Assembly (NCBI GenBank): GCA_039654915.1
Contig: CM077596.1
Location: forward strand, 62,001 to 126,000
Length of the DNA: 64,000 bases
Source of the DNA: Aquilaria yunnanensis
Lineage: Eukaryota > Streptophyta > Magnoliopsida > Malvales > Thymelaeaceae
Direction: 5' to 3'
The notes under the pieces are model-generated. The model saw only the letters and a program-made list of their open reading frames with translations, ran no database searches and was not told the DNA's origin. Numbering within the stretch: position 1 is the stretch's first letter; each line of letters begins with the position of its first letter. The translations under genes were made by a program, and so were the position numbers. Shown here piece after piece: positions 11,641 through 23,984 of this stretch.

Positions 11641-11745
11641 ATAAAAATGGAGCCTTGAGGGGGGCTTAGTGGGACTCAAACCGACAACCCCCAACTTTCT
11701 TATCTAGGCATCTTACCATTTCACCAAATACAGTGGCTTTATTGA
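11641..11745 (-). repeat. tRNA-derived SINE head or tRNA relic
   Basis: On the minus strand there is a good pol III B box, GGTTTGAGTCC (plus 11672-11682), and 33 bases upstream an A-box-like TGGTGAAATGG (plus 11716-11726). The spacing suits an internal pol III promoter. The region does not fold obviously into a complete tRNA, so a tRNA-derived SINE head or decayed tRNA is more likely. Downstream on the minus strand comes a T/C-rich tract. Confidence 0.45.
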
Positions 11746-11749
11746 AATA

Positions 11750-12530
11750 GACAAAAAAGGAATACAGAACAAATAAACTATTAATATTTTAGACTCAGCT
11801 CGAATCGATTACTAATGTTTTTTTTAGCCGAATAAACAACTGATATTATTTAAAATAGCCAAATAAATCACTAATATTATTCAAATAGGCTAATTTACCT
11901 ACTCGACTCTTGAAAATATTGCAAAGCTCCATTATTAATTTTCTAAAATTAACAAAATCGCTCCATTTTGTTTAAAATAATTCAAATAGGCTACCTTTAT
12001 CATTTATAAAATTCTATAACCTTATTCCACAATTACATTTTTTGGGCACAGTCTATTCGTTGCTGCTTCTAGCTACTTTAAAGTGTACCATCTCTGTTGT
12101 TCAAGTTGGGATGCCTCCGGCCCCACATTGCCACTTCTAAATGATATCTCATTCATATTAGTATTTAACGCAAGATTATGGTACAATATGATGCACACTA
12201 AGAGAAGGAATATTGTGGCCACTATCGGTAAGTTTAGGAGGATTTCAATTACTACTCGCAATCAGAATCCGAAGATTGATGTTGGCTTCAAGAAAGTGAT
12301 TCAAATGTCCGATTAATAAACTTTAGAGGTGTTGGGAGCAGAAGTATAAAATGTAGGGACTAAACTTGGTATTTTAAGTCAAGATTATGTTAGACTTAAC
12401 AAAAAAAGTTACAATAGTGGCCGATTTAAGCCGACTAAAAAATGTTAATGGTTTATTTGACAAAAGAAAAACCTTAGTAGGTGAATCGGGCTAGCACATA
12501 AATATTAATTGTTTATTCGTTATTTTTGCC
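11750..12530. mobile_element. Candidate Mutator-like MITE with degenerate terminal repeats
   Basis: The left terminus carries repeated words of the type AATAAAC.A.TAATATT (11772-11900) with AGCTCGAAT. The right terminus on the minus strand carries the same words (AATAAACAATTAATATT, GCCCGATTCACC). Boundaries are approximate and no clean target duplication was found. An internal 77-codon frame at 12083-12316 has no recognised family. Confidence 0.35.
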
Positions 12531-13188
12531 AACAAAATATTATAAGAAGTAAAAGTGCCGCCAGGCACATATGTCAAGCACAAGCAAGTCTTTCGCTAAA
12601 ATATAATTAGAAAAGTATTGTTAAACGAAATTCATCATAACTTGATATTCCTTACACGGTTTGCTCTTAGAAAAAAAAAAAAAGGTTATTATATGGTTAA
12701 AATTTCTACACCAATCTATTAAATGGGACGTATAACTATGATGCCAACCGATATTTACTTGACCTGGCCAACTGGCATTATCATGATTTGAATATAGACA
12801 AACTACAAATGGAGTTTTGAAATTTTTAACCACAATGCCAAACTAGGCATATGTTTACAATGGTATACATCTCAATGTCAATGAGAATAGGGTTAGGCTT
12901 GTGACTTTGATTTGTATGTTTGTATGTACATCATAGTGACAATGATTACACATTTACCCAAAGAAGTGGTCGCTGATGGCAATAGAAAATAACAATTGCT
13001 AGACCGACCAAATGAGATGGTCTCCAATGGAGACCAAAAGAGATGGTTGCTCCATTTTTTTAGTTTCATGGGTGTGATTCATGTATAGTCTAATTTTGCT
13101 ATTAATATAGATAATATATATATAAATTAATAAAATAAAATAAAAGATCCAAATAGAGAATATAAATATTAATTAACTCAAACATCCA
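12531..13188. other. AT-rich intergenic, no gene seen
   Basis: Contains only short open frames and a poly(A) run. No family signature, TIR pair or RNA gene recognised. Confidence 0.4.
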
Positions 13189-13712
13189 TAATATAATGGG
13201 AAAATTACAAAACCCCCTATAGTTTGGTCTAACCCACACTTTACCCCATCTATTTCCCTACTTTTTTTAAAAACCTACACTTTACCTTATGTTTACTTTA
13301 TAGTGTCTAAGAGCAGGTTTTGAAATCTTAATTTAAACTGTCTGATAATTATGTTGCAGTAATTTCAAGAGTTTTAATATTTTTTCACAGCTAACCGACA
13401 GTTATTGATATGTATTTTACAAGGAGAAAAATGTATTTACTGAAAAAAATTGATAATTTAAAATATCTATTAATTATAAAAATAATGGAGAGATTGAAAC
13501 ACTAGAAGATGACTATCGTGCAATTTAAATACAGTTTCAGATGTTGTTATCAGATAGTGTAAAAAATATAAAAGACAAAGTGTAGATTTTTAAAAATAGA
13601 TGGACAAACTGTAGGTGAAGTCATGCCTCAGGGGGTAATTGTAAGTTTCCCTAATATAATCCAAATAGAGAATATACGTGCTAATTAATTAAAACATCCA
13701 TAATATAAATAA
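13147..13712 (+). repeat. Two-unit tandem repeat split by the MULE MITE
   Basis: The unit TCCAAATAGAGAATATA...TTAATTAA(C)T..AAACATCCATAATATAA occurs at about 13148-13197 and again at about 13658-13712, with a few substitutions. If the MITE and one copy of its 9-bp duplication are removed, the two units abut directly, so the tandem repeat predates the insertion. Confidence 0.75.
13198..13651. mobile_element. Mutator-like MITE with perfect 9-bp target duplication
   Basis: Left end GGGAAAATTACAAAACCCCC; right end on the minus strand GGGAAACTTACAATTACCCC. Similarity continues inward (CATCTATTT, CACTTTG). The flanks carry the identical 9-bp TAATATAAT at 13189-13197 and 13652-13660. Length is 454 bp with no coding sequence. 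A 9-bp duplication and long TIRs are the Mutator hallmark. The insertion sits exactly between two copies of a ~50 bp tandem repeat (13147-13197 and 13656-13712). Confidence 0.85.
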
Positions 13713-13789
13713 AAGTACTAAATTACATAAATATCTAAAATTATTTAATACTAGTGCTTTTCTTAGCTAATCCTTACTAAACAGATCAT

Positions 13790-15860
13790 ACTACTGATGC
13801 TGCTGCTGCTCCTCCTCATCTTCCTTAGCCTTGCATGAAACATTGCTACCATGTACAAGTTGCATAATCCAGCAATCCTAGTCGAGTCTACCAAAGATGG
13901 AATGAGCCTAAGTGTCTACATCCTCCCAAGGGAAGTAGTTAAGGCCACCTGAAGATCTCTACCAACACACTCCTCAATCCTCTGCACTTTCTCCTGCATG
14001 GCCTTCATCTGAATATACTAATGCTCCAACTATGATATAAAGTCACCCTGTTACGTCTCCTGAACCTTTTGCTACATCTCCCTAACCTGCACTTGCAATG
14101 ACTGATTTTCAGCAGACAAGTGCTGAAATTGCTTCTCAGTCTGTGAAATGAAGTTGCCCTGTTATGTATATCAAGAAAGACAATATGAAACAATCAGCTT
14201 AAATGAATCATATAATATGGTAAAAAGTAGTATAACTCTTAAATAATTTTAACTTTAACACATTTAGGAATAAATGTAGCAAACTTAATAGAAGTACATC
14301 TGATTAAGATTACCGATATCTATCCAAAAATGCTAGGAACCTAGGACGCCCATCCATTGTCCCTTCCTGGGCTCACTAAAGACCACCTTCCAGGCCACTG
14401 GATCAAATTGGGGATGATCTTTCATATTATTCCCATGGTGCAATCTGACCTATGTCATGTAGTCCTCCTAGAAAATTATAAAAGTTAAGTATCGAAAATT
14501 AATTGAATAATTAATGAGTATAGGATAACAAAATTTGATTTTAACCTATAGTTTCCTTTGTGACTTAGAAAACCTTTGTATGGTCCTTTTTTTTCTGTGG
14601 CCCTTTCATACAACTCGTGCCACATTGGTTGCCTATTCATCTCAGCAGCCTGTTACAATTTTACAGTTAAATTATCAAATTTAGAAAACTATTAATTAAA
14701 TATATGTATCAGAATTGAAAATTTACCATTTTATTAAAGAGCATTTCCTTGGTTGGACCACCCATTGAATGTTTTGGCCCTTTAGCATCTAGTGTAGCAT
14801 CCTTTCCTCTTTTATTCTTCTTCCCTTGGAGGTTATTCTGCTTCCACTCTAGAGTATTCTAAATTTCACACAAATTCATTCAATCTATAGTAGTAATCTC
14901 AGCTGGCCAAAAAGGAATGATACTTGAGTAATCTTGGGCTAGGTAAAAATTAGGGCCCACCTTCTCTATTACTGCAGTCCGCAGTTTCCCTAACATGTTC
15001 TTGTAACTTTTTCTGAGAACTTCGAAATAGGCATTCTTAACTGCTAAGTCATCCTCAGGTGTCCATCTATATGTTTGTTAAAAGTTACACAATGTAAGCA
15101 ACTAGGATGATATAACATAAATGTACAAATTGGTAAAAAAAAAACAATTCATGAAAATTGACGGAATTACCTGTAGCATGTCTAGATTCTTTTGCCTTTG
15201 ACTCTTTTTAAGGTCCTTAAACTCTGCAGCTTTACCCTTAAAAAATGATAGTGAGATGTAGCTAGCTTATCATGAACGGCCTTCGTACGAAGAAAGCTAT
15301 AAAAAAAATGTCACATAATTAAATAACAATTAAAAATTTATGAATATAATAACTAAAATTAAATTATTATACAAATTTGATTAAAACTTACTCAAATGGA
15401 ACAATAACAAGTCATGGATCATTGTCTTGATGACCTGGCAGCTGTGTTTCTGGGATGCCATCATGGCTAGCTTTGCCACCGGATTGGTTCTCCAAACCAG
15501 ACTTCGAAACTCGGGCAAATGACTCATTTTCCCTAGAAAAATCCCCTATATCATAATGACTCCCACAAACCACCCCCTCACATTGAGCAAAAGTATAAAC
15601 ATGTGGATCTGTGTACTGTAATGAGCCAACTGCAAATCCCTCACGCCATGCGTAAGAACCTCTACTGGTTGTTGGATCTACCCTATAAATATAATGCCCA
15701 CCAGTCCGCCTCCCTCGACAAGCAGAATTTTGTGAAAAATGCACATCTCAAGTAGGAACTGTGAGATACTCGAATGGTTCATCCTGCCTTGTTGAACTCT
15801 TCCCATGATCGAACTAGTCACGATCACCGCTTTGCCTAAATGAAGGGGCCCACGTGCCAT
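13790..15860 (-). pseudogene. Degenerate plant transposase-associated gene (Ptta/En-Spm type suspected)
   Basis: The minus strand reads, in order but with stops and frame changes: MARGPLHLG (15860), a 110-codon open frame 15744-15412, WTPEDDLAVKNAYFEVLRKS and FYLAQDYSSIIPFW (~15060-14900). These are followed by QAAEMNRQPMWHELYERATE (~14650), DYMT then a stop then VRLHHGNNMKDHPQFDPVAW (~14465-14370), and a Gln/Glu-rich coiled tail GNFISQTEKQFQHLSAENQ (~14160). This order, a (W)HELYE..T..KG block, then NMK.(D/H)P.FDPV, then a coiled tail, resembles the plant Ptta/En/Spm transposase-associated family as I recall it. Interrupting stops make it a relic. No CACTA termini were located. Confidence 0.5.
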
Positions 15861-16044
15861 AACCTAAAACATATGGTATAGACAGTAAATTTTAATTTAA
15901 AATTTAATATATACAAAAAATTAAATATATACATCTTAATTAACGGTGCAGAAAATTTTGAGTGAAAAAATTACTAAAGTTTTATTAGAATTTAGGAAAA
16001 TTCTGATTTGAAAAAATTTATTATTTTGATTTCACAAAAGTTTG

Positions 16045-16979
16045 AATCATTGATATCTAGTCCCTCAACTTTAGAAAATGTAGTGAATTAGTCCTTAGAT
16101 GGATGGAAATGTGGGGCTAGGCTAAGGTCCACCACCACCAATCCCTCTTCTCCCTCTTCCTCTGTCATTGAGACCGCCACCTCCTTACCCATCTCCCATG
16201 ATTTCTTTTTCCAACACCACGCCACTTAAAACTTCTGCAAGGCAGACGATTTGAAAGGGGTAATAAAGGGTGAAAAATTTGATGAAGGCAAGGTGACGGC
16301 TAGGGGTAAAGGAGTTGTTTCTAGTTCTTTACATTGAATTTGATGTGAATCAGAGGTAGAAGTATAGGGCAATTAGAACGGAGAAGAGGACACACGATCC
16401 TGCACAAAAAAAGCTAATTGTTGGGAAAAGAGGCCGACGATGAGCTGGATTCAATGAGTTGGGGAAGGGATTCGATGGGAGAAACAGATAGTGGCTTCAA
16501 AGAGACTAACAATGCCGAAGACTAAGTTGAACCAATGGCGAAGGCGATTTAAAGAGCCGATGATGGGGGCAAGGAGGAGAAGAGGCCGACAATGTGGGCA
16601 TAAGGAAGAGAAGAGGCCTACAACTAAAGGTGAGGAAGAAGTAAAGGTTGACAGAGAAGGGCGACATTGGATTCAATGAAGAAGAGGCCGATGATGAAAA
16701 GTGAGGCCAAATTTCATGGAAAATAGGCCGACAAGGAGGCATAAGACCGGATTTGATGGAGAAGATGGCGGCAGATGGTGGCGAGGGAAAAGACCTTAAC
16801 AACATCAGGCTCATGTGACAGGCCATGACCATTTAAGGGACTAAGTGGCACACACTTTCAAACTTTCATAACTAAGTTACAAATTTGTCTAACTTAGAAG
16901 GTTATGCCACAATGAGTCAATCTTCAAGAACTAACTCTTGAAGTGTGCAAACTTGAGTGATCGAATGTGCATTTAAGCC
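16045..16979. mobile_element. Mutator-like element of the 60331 family, decayed left end
   Basis: The right terminus read on the minus strand begins GGCTTAAATGCAC, close to GGGCCTAAATGCAC of the element at 60331. Both termini hold AGTCC..CAACTTT or TTAG(T/A)CC words. The GC-rich interior with repeated AGAGGCCGA(C/T)AATG phrases is shared with the 60331 copy. The left TIR is weak (from about 16045) and no target duplication was recognised. Internal open frames on both strands belong to this interior and are not called as genes. An (AT)n run follows at 16983-17004. Confidence 0.5.
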
Positions 16980-18342
16980 ACAATATATATATATATATAT
17001 ATATAATACAAATTATACAATGTTGAGAAATTTTATGTTGAACTATGGAGTACATTATATTTATACTACGCATTCAGATATGCCATAAGTAAGCAAAATC
17101 TTGATTTAATGATTACTATTTGTGGTTGTTACAGAAACTTTGAGATTTAATTTCTCACTTTTACATGTAAGAATTACATATGGAACAATTATGAATAAAG
17201 AAATCAGTAAAGATCAATGGTAACTTGATCTCCAACAATAGAATCAAGTTGCACCAATTTCTATAGTTGGATGGTTGAAACTTGAAATATACTGATTTGG
17301 AATTAAAGAGCTAACTCATGTGGATTGTACAAAATTGAAGAGTCTTTATGCATCTAAGCCTTATTAATTTAAGTGAACTCATTTAACACATATCATTATG
17401 GTTAATACGGTGAGACTTGGAGCCAGAGTAATCAATAATGCCCCCATGATTTGCAAGCCACAAACGAGGATCGAACTACTATTACAAATATTAATTGCGT
17501 AAAAAATTTCATCAAATGTTCAGAGCTAATTGGGCATATAATGAAAAGTTGGACATTTGATTTATGACTACAATTACAAATATCATTGTTGTTAATATGC
17601 TGTATAATTTACTCCTTCCACTATTTGTATTTTATACGTATCTTAAACTGCATGAGTATTTTTATCACATTAATAACTAACATCATGCCACAAATTCAAG
17701 GCATTGTTAGTCAATGACCCAAGCTCATAGCTCATCAATGACCCATATTTAATATCCTCAATTTGATCCTTTACAATTCTTTACTGAAAATCCAGTCCTA
17801 AGATAAGTAAATTATGCAACTTATCAACGAAAATAGCATAACTGAACCAACTTAATAACATTCGTAACATAATTTTCTAAGATTAAAATTTAGTGAAATA
17901 ATTGAATTAGAAAGCAAACATTAGTTTTTTTTTTTGTATCTCTGCTTATAAACTTCCTGAGTTTTTAATGGTAGAAAAGAAAAAAAGAAACGCTTCAAGT
18001 GGCAATTGCTTGGTTGGAAAAGGCAAGGAATGCCTGGCAGTAGATAATTTGCGGACAGGAGAAAGGATCCGTCCAAGAAACAAGTCCAGAATCAGAATCC
18101 ACATTCGCTTCGCCTGCTCCTTGCTGATATATTCATATCCACATCTAATTGGCTATTTTAACAATCTACTCCACCATCCTTGCTGACGCGGACATATACT
18201 TTTTGGGAAGAACAGAGTGAGGACTGGCTGCCGCTGGTTCATCGGTCTAAAGTCGTACCGGCTTTAACAACCTCTCTACTGGTCCAACGCCAACAAACAC
18301 TCCAATCCAACTCCTCTCCGACCAAGGTGGAAGAATCCCACC
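16980..18342. other. Spacer and presumed promoter/5' UTR of the GGT gene
   Basis: AT-rich sequence with an (AT)n run at 16983-17004 and no recognisable gene up to about 17950. GC content rises from about 17990 towards the ATG at 18343, as expected for a 5' UTR. No convincing TATA box could be fixed. Confidence 0.4.
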
Positions 18343-21060
18343 ATGGAGACGCCCCTTCTGGGTAACATCGATCAGGGAAGGACATGGACATGGACGAGGA
18401 GCAGAGCTGTTACGTTTCTTCTTGTCTTGTTCTCTGTCTCAGGTCAGTTCTTGCCTTCCATGATCTTGTTTTTTCTCCCCTTTGGTTGGTTCTTCTGGGA
18501 TTTTTTTTTTGTCCTTCAAGACAAATTAGATGTTTTCTCAGAATGGTGTGTGCATGTTTTCATTTTTCTGTCTCAGTTCTTGGCCTTGTCCTGGTAGGCG
18601 ACGTGGGTTGCTGGTTGGACAAGGCACATTATAGGATCGGAACCGGTGATGAGGTTGTGGAGTCGGAAAGAGGAGTTGTTGCTGCGGATGATGGGAGATG
18701 TTCAGAAATTGGGGCCGCAATGCTCCGGAAAGGAGGGCATGCTGTGGATGCTGCGGTTGCAACTGCATTGTGTGTAGGAGTTGTTAATCCTATGTCGAGT
18801 GGGATTGGAGGCGGGGCTTTCATGGTCGTGTGGGATTCGTTGAGTTCAACAGCTCAGGCTTTTGACATGAGAGAAACGGCCCCTTCTGCTGCTTCAGAGG
18901 TTTGGAATTCTGTCTTTTGTCTATTGAGATCGATTCTGGTTGGATCACATTGTTCGGTTTACTTTCTGTTTTCATGTTGGATGTGCATTTTGATCAGAAT
19001 ATTGTTGATGAACAGAATATGTACGCTAGTAACCCTTCAGCCAAATCGGTAGGTGCACTGTCTATGGGAGTTCCTGGTGAGATTGCTGGCCTTCATGAAG
19101 CTTGGTTGAAGCATGGACGTTTAGCTTGGAGGATTTTGTTTGAGCCTGCGATCAAACTTGCTAGAGAAGGTTTTGTGGTGGCCCCATATCTTTGGAAGAA
19201 CATAGCTAGATCTGGGAAGATGATCCTGGAAGATCCTGGCTTGAGGCAGGTTTTTGCACCGGGGGGGAAGTTGTTACGAGCAGGTGATAGATGCCATAAC
19301 ATGGAGCTGGCTCATAGCTTGGAAGCAGTGGCTGAACAAGGGCCGAAGGTGTTCTATAATGGGACTTTGGGTGAGAAGTTGGTAAAGGATGTACAGCAAG
19401 CTGGGGGTATTTTGACAATGGAGGATTTAAGCAATTACAAGGTTCAAGTGACTGATGCAATGACTGCAAATGCGTTCGGCTACACAGTACACGGAATGCC
19501 TCCTCCTTCGAGTGGGACACTCGGTCTGGCCTTGGTGAGTATTGACTTCAATGTCACTACTGGATATATTCTATATCTTTGTCAAAATGCCGATTCTTAT
19601 ATTAGAGCCCCAGTCAGTTGCCTGTTTTCTGATATTTAACTATCCTGAACTTTGCATCTGTGCCTTGTTTGATGATACACTCTTCACTCATTATTTTTGG
19701 CCAAAAGGATTATAAACCATGCTGATCTTATAGAGTGAAGCAGGTCTCGAACATCTTTGCCAGCTATGGGAGTTCTAATGCTGCAGAAGGAAATCTAGGC
19801 CTGCATCGTCTTATTGAAGCGTTAAAACACATGTTTGCCGCACGAATGAACCTGGGTGACCCCGATTTTGTAGACATAAGCAAGTATGTCAAACAAATGC
19901 TTTCCCCTTATCATGGAAAGCAACTTCAGCAAATGATATTTGACAATACCACTTTCCCCCCACAGTACTATATGTACAGGTACTATTGTCTTCTAAAATT
20001 TGTGACAGCCTCCAAATTTGGATGACATAACTGTGTTAAAAGAATTTGTAATATCTGTATATCAACAGATGGAGTCAGCTTAGAGATCACGGAACAAGTC
20101 ATTTCTGTATTGTAGATGCAGACCGGAATGCAGTTTCAATGACAACAACTGTAAATGGTGTTTTTGGAGCTGGAGTGCTTTCTCCTTCATCGGGGATCGT
20201 GCTTAACAATGAGATGGATGACTTCTCTACACCCACAGAAATATCCGCAGACAAGCTCCCTCCAGCCCCTTCAAATTTTATAAGACCAAACAAGAAGCCT
20301 CTGTCTTCCATGACGCCGCTTATCATTACTAAGGTTTGAACATCAAACACATTGTCTTAAACAGTTCTCTTATATTTATGCACCTAAAACTGAAGTTGAA
20401 ATTGGTAATTCAGGGTGCCACTCTTCTACAGCTCTACTAGATTCAATTATCTGAGTCTTAAATCTGTTCGGCTTGCTGGACTACTGGCATCCTGTTTCAC
20501 TGTTCCGAACAAGCCCCATTCTCTCATGTTGTAGAATATCTAAGTCTAAATTGATTGATTTTGGCAGGACAATCAACTCGCAGGTGCTATTGGAGGTAGT
20601 GGTGGAATGAACATAATCCCGGCTGTAATCCAGGTTTTGCTTAACCACTTCATCTCAGGGATGGATCCTTTAGCTGCAGTGCAGAGTCCGAGGGTCTATC
20701 ACAAGGTTTGTTCTTGTTCATTATGTGAAATCAAGTGAATGTTTAACAGTATGCAAAATTAATGGAATTTATCTTGCCTTTGTGCAGCTGATACCAAATG
20801 TTGTTTTGTTTGAAAACTGGACTTTGATCGATGGTGACCATATTGAACTAGCGGAGGAAGCTAAGATTTTCTTGAAAGAGAGAAGTCATCAACTGGAGGC
20901 CAGGGCTGGAGGAGCTATTGTTCAGTTTGTCATTCAAACACTTGGAAACCAAATTGATGTGGGTCGAAAAGCTAATAAAGATTTGAACACTAGGGTATTC
21001 CATGGGACACTAACTGGAGTAAGTGACCCTCGCAAGGATGGGAAGCCTGCAGCAGTTTGA
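18343..21060 (+). CDS. GGT: Gamma-glutamyltransferase (glutathione hydrolase), vacuolar-type
   Basis: Seven exons: 18343-18442, 18577-18899, 19016-19534, 19744-19979, 20069-20333, 20568-20705, 20788-21060. They make 617 residues with consistent phases. It cleaves the gamma-glutamyl bond of glutathione and glutathione conjugates. Visible landmarks are an N-terminal METPLLG, a membrane anchor (VTFLLVLFSVSVLGLVLV), the family block GVVNPMSSGIGGGAF, the autocleavage/nucleophile motif HGTSHF (Thr about residue 402) and the substrate-site LSSMTPL. The start is the first ATG, in good context (ACCATGG). The N-terminal acidic-dileucine-like stretch plus anchor, and closer resemblance to the vacuolar than to the apoplastic plant enzymes, suggest a vacuolar location; that is inference. 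Its 3' end is duplicated just downstream. Confidence 0.95.
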
Positions 21061-22465
21061 TCTGCAACTCGCTTTAGATCAGAACATTGTCAAGGCAGAT
21101 GGAGGTGAACAGGTAGCCATCCTTGGAATGGTACCTTCACAGAACATGGGAATTAAGAATGTTCTGCAGAAATCTTACTTGATATTCTTCCCCTGTTGAT
21201 GTAAATTTATGTCATTTAGAGAATTCAATTGTGACAAGAAGTAGTAATATAAATGCAATTGCATAAGCTGGGAATCCTGTAGCGTTCCATCCATTGACCC
21301 GGCTGATGATGTACCACACAAGTGTGCGCAAGAATAACAACAATGAGATTGCAGAAAAGGGGGAAAGGAAACTATTTAAAGGCCTTGTACAGCTTTCTGC
21401 TATCATGTTCTCCAAGTTCATCATGAGCTATGCTCACCAACACGTTATTGACCAGAATCCGACTTCCACCAATGTATTAATGTTGGCAGTAAACTAAAAC
21501 ATGTCCATTTCATATACCGAGAAAAATGAGAGCTAACATATTTTTTTATTGCAACACAAGAATGAAATCATGTCCACAACAAATGAACCAATGCAAGGAT
21601 CAAAGCACTCTCCGGTTGAACAAAAATTCAAGTCATGGACGATAATTGTTTGCCAGAAGTTTCAGTTCTGAGATACAATTGAGGAAAATCATATATGAGA
21701 CCAATGCTGAGAAATCAACTAAATATACTAAGCATACGTATTCAACGGTCATGTTACAATTTTAAGCAACCCTCAGAAGGATGGGAAGCCTGCTGCAGCT
21801 TGATCTGCAACTTTTAGATTTGAACATTGTCAAGGCAGATGGAGGTGAAGAGATTAGCCATCCTTGGAATCTACCTACCTGCAGAGCATGTGAATGAAGA
21901 ATGTTCTGCATAAATCATTTACTCAATCACAAAACAGAGTAATATATATGCAACTGTTTAAGCCGGAGCTCAAAATCCTGAATCTGTTCCATCAAATTGA
22001 CCCTGGTGACAATCATGCGATCACACACACACACAAACACCAACAAACAATGAGACTGCAGAAAGGGGAAATACCAAGTCAAAGACCTTGTACATCTTTC
22101 TGCTACTATGTTCTCCAATCATAAGGTAAGCTCACTATGTGTTATTGGCCAGAAACCAACTTCCACCAATGCATTCATGTCAGCAGTAAACTAAAACATG
22201 TGTCCATTTGTATGAGGAAAATGAAAGTTGACAGAGTTTTGGCCACAACACAAGAATGACATCATGTTCACAATCAATGGATCAATACAAGGATCAAAGC
22301 ACTCTTCAATTGAACAAAAATTTCATGTCAAGGACTAATTTTTTGTCAGTAGCTCCAGTTCTGGGATGCAGTTTGAGAACAAGCTCATTCATTTGATCAA
22401 TGCTAAGAAATCAAGTGAATATATTAAGCATAATTATCAAATGGACATGATACAATTCAATTAAA
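21026..22465 (+). repeat. Tandem duplication of the GGT terminal exon end plus 3' UTR
   Basis: About 740 bp starting in the last GGT codons (21026) recur directly downstream from about 21768. The second copy repeats AAGGATGGGAAGCCTGC, GAACATTGTCAAGGCAGATG, GAATGTTCTGCA, ACTTCCACCAATG and GGATCAAAGCACTCT in the same order. It thus includes a remnant of the sequence coding for the GGT C-terminus (KDGKPAA then stop) without the upstream exons. Divergence is moderate, with small indels, so the duplication is old. Confidence 0.82.
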
Positions 22466-22681
22466 TACAAACACAATACACAGAAACTTGAATTGCCACT
22501 CAGCCAATTCTGTGTTTCAACTTCGTATAGAACCACTAAACCAAAAACATACATCTGGCTTAGAAGTGGAGAAAGTAGACAGCCTAGAAAAAAGAGATAG
22601 GCAGATAGAAAAGAACATACAATTCACCAAGACCATCAAAGGTAATCCTGGTACCTATTTATGAACTCCCACTCTATTTCC

Positions 22682-23651
22682 TCATGATGTTTTGTCCATC
22701 AGCTGTATGGGAGCAAGAACATTAGCTTTGCTTGTTTCAACAATGCAACCATTCATCACCATTTCCTCCAGCATGAAGTGTGCTTTCTCTAGATGGAACA
22801 TGATGTCCAGTTCGCACTACAAAATTCAGAGGAAAAGAAACATTAATAAAGAAAGCAACAACAAAGCTTTCCTACAACTTAAATACCAGTACCAGAAAAA
22901 TGAAGAACCAAATCGAAGTTAGGAACACATTTCCTTCTCCAGGGGACTCACCACATTGCCAAAATGCCGGTCCATTGTTTCAACTAAAAGGTGTATGAAC
23001 TCCAGAATTGCAAGCTCATTCTACAACATGAAAGAGAAGATCATCAGGAAAAACAAAAGAACACCAGAGTTGCTTCGGTGCTTCTGTAAGTTGATAAATT
23101 TGTAGATATTCGAAATAAACACCCATATCAATTCAGCTAACACCAAGATTCTATCTAAATCCCAGTTTCAAGATAGTTAAATCCCACAATAAATAGCATC
23201 CTACTAGGACAGAAAATCAAAAGATCTAAGCCCTAAGTAAACAAGCCAGTAATTACTTGACCCCCAATGCCTCTGTAATGATCTAAAAGCAAGAATGTAC
23301 AAAGAAAAAAAAACAAAATGGTGAGAAAAATAAACTCTTACTTCATCGTTGTCGACTCCAACCAAGAAAAAGAGCGAGGCGTAACGCCGATACACAATTT
23401 TGTAGTTGCGATGTTCGACGAATGAACACTGTCATAGAATATATAGATGGATCATCGATAGGAAAAGGGATTTCAGTGTAATTGGGGATGGAAAAGCGAG
23501 AATTGAAAACCTGTTGCTCGGAGCGGGCGAGGCACTTGCGGACGATCTCACCCTCGAGGGCTCGGCGCTCTTCCAAGGTCAACCATTCGTAGTATTGGGC
23601 AAGGCGGGTCTGACCTTGCTTGTTCACCATCAATACGAATCTGATCGTCAT
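22682..23651 (-). CDS. AP4S: AP-4 adaptor complex sigma subunit
   Basis: Four exons on the minus strand (23651-23511, 23428-23342, 23020-22952, 22816-22682) give 143 residues, the usual length of the family. The small sigma subunit is part of the AP-4 heterotetramer at the trans-Golgi network, which sorts cargo such as vacuolar storage proteins. Diagnostic stretches are [60 protein letters not shown] and [18 protein letters not shown]. The KQGQTR and ENE motifs separate it from AP-1 and AP-2 sigma. The 5' UTR carries a GAA/TTC run. It faces the GGT gene tail to tail. Confidence 0.96.
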
Positions 23652-23683
23652 TGTTCTCCTCCTCTCCGATTCGCGACTTCCTT

Positions 23684-23716
23684 TCTTCTTCTTCTTCTTC
23701 TTCTTCTTCTTCTTCT
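23684..23716. repeat. (TTC)n microsatellite in the AP4S 5' leader
   Basis: About ten TTC units on the plus strand, i.e. (GAA)n in the likely 5' UTR of the AP-4 sigma gene, ending roughly 33 bases upstream of its ATG. Such GAA runs are common in plant 5' UTRs. Confidence 0.85.
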
Positions 23717-23984
23717 ACTGCTAAATTTCTCCGCTTTCTTTATGCTGATAAATACAATTTTGCCATTCAATTTAGTTGGTACTGTCATATTTACCATTAA
23801 ACTTTTGCCTGTGAGAAGAAGATACGTATTTATATCTTTTCTTTTAGTCCTCACAATAACCCAAAATGAGTTTATGAGAAATCTCAGTAGTCACTACGTG
23901 GTGTTGCAATTTGAGAAATGTGAGCTATAAAGTACCTCAGATACGACAAATTTGGGTTTGAAGGTGAAAAGTAGCAAATTTATT

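Noticed and set aside
23648..23854. Minus-strand frame with a run of ten or more arginines
   Set aside because: It is the (GAA/TTC) microsatellite read in another frame; the real gene there is AP4S.
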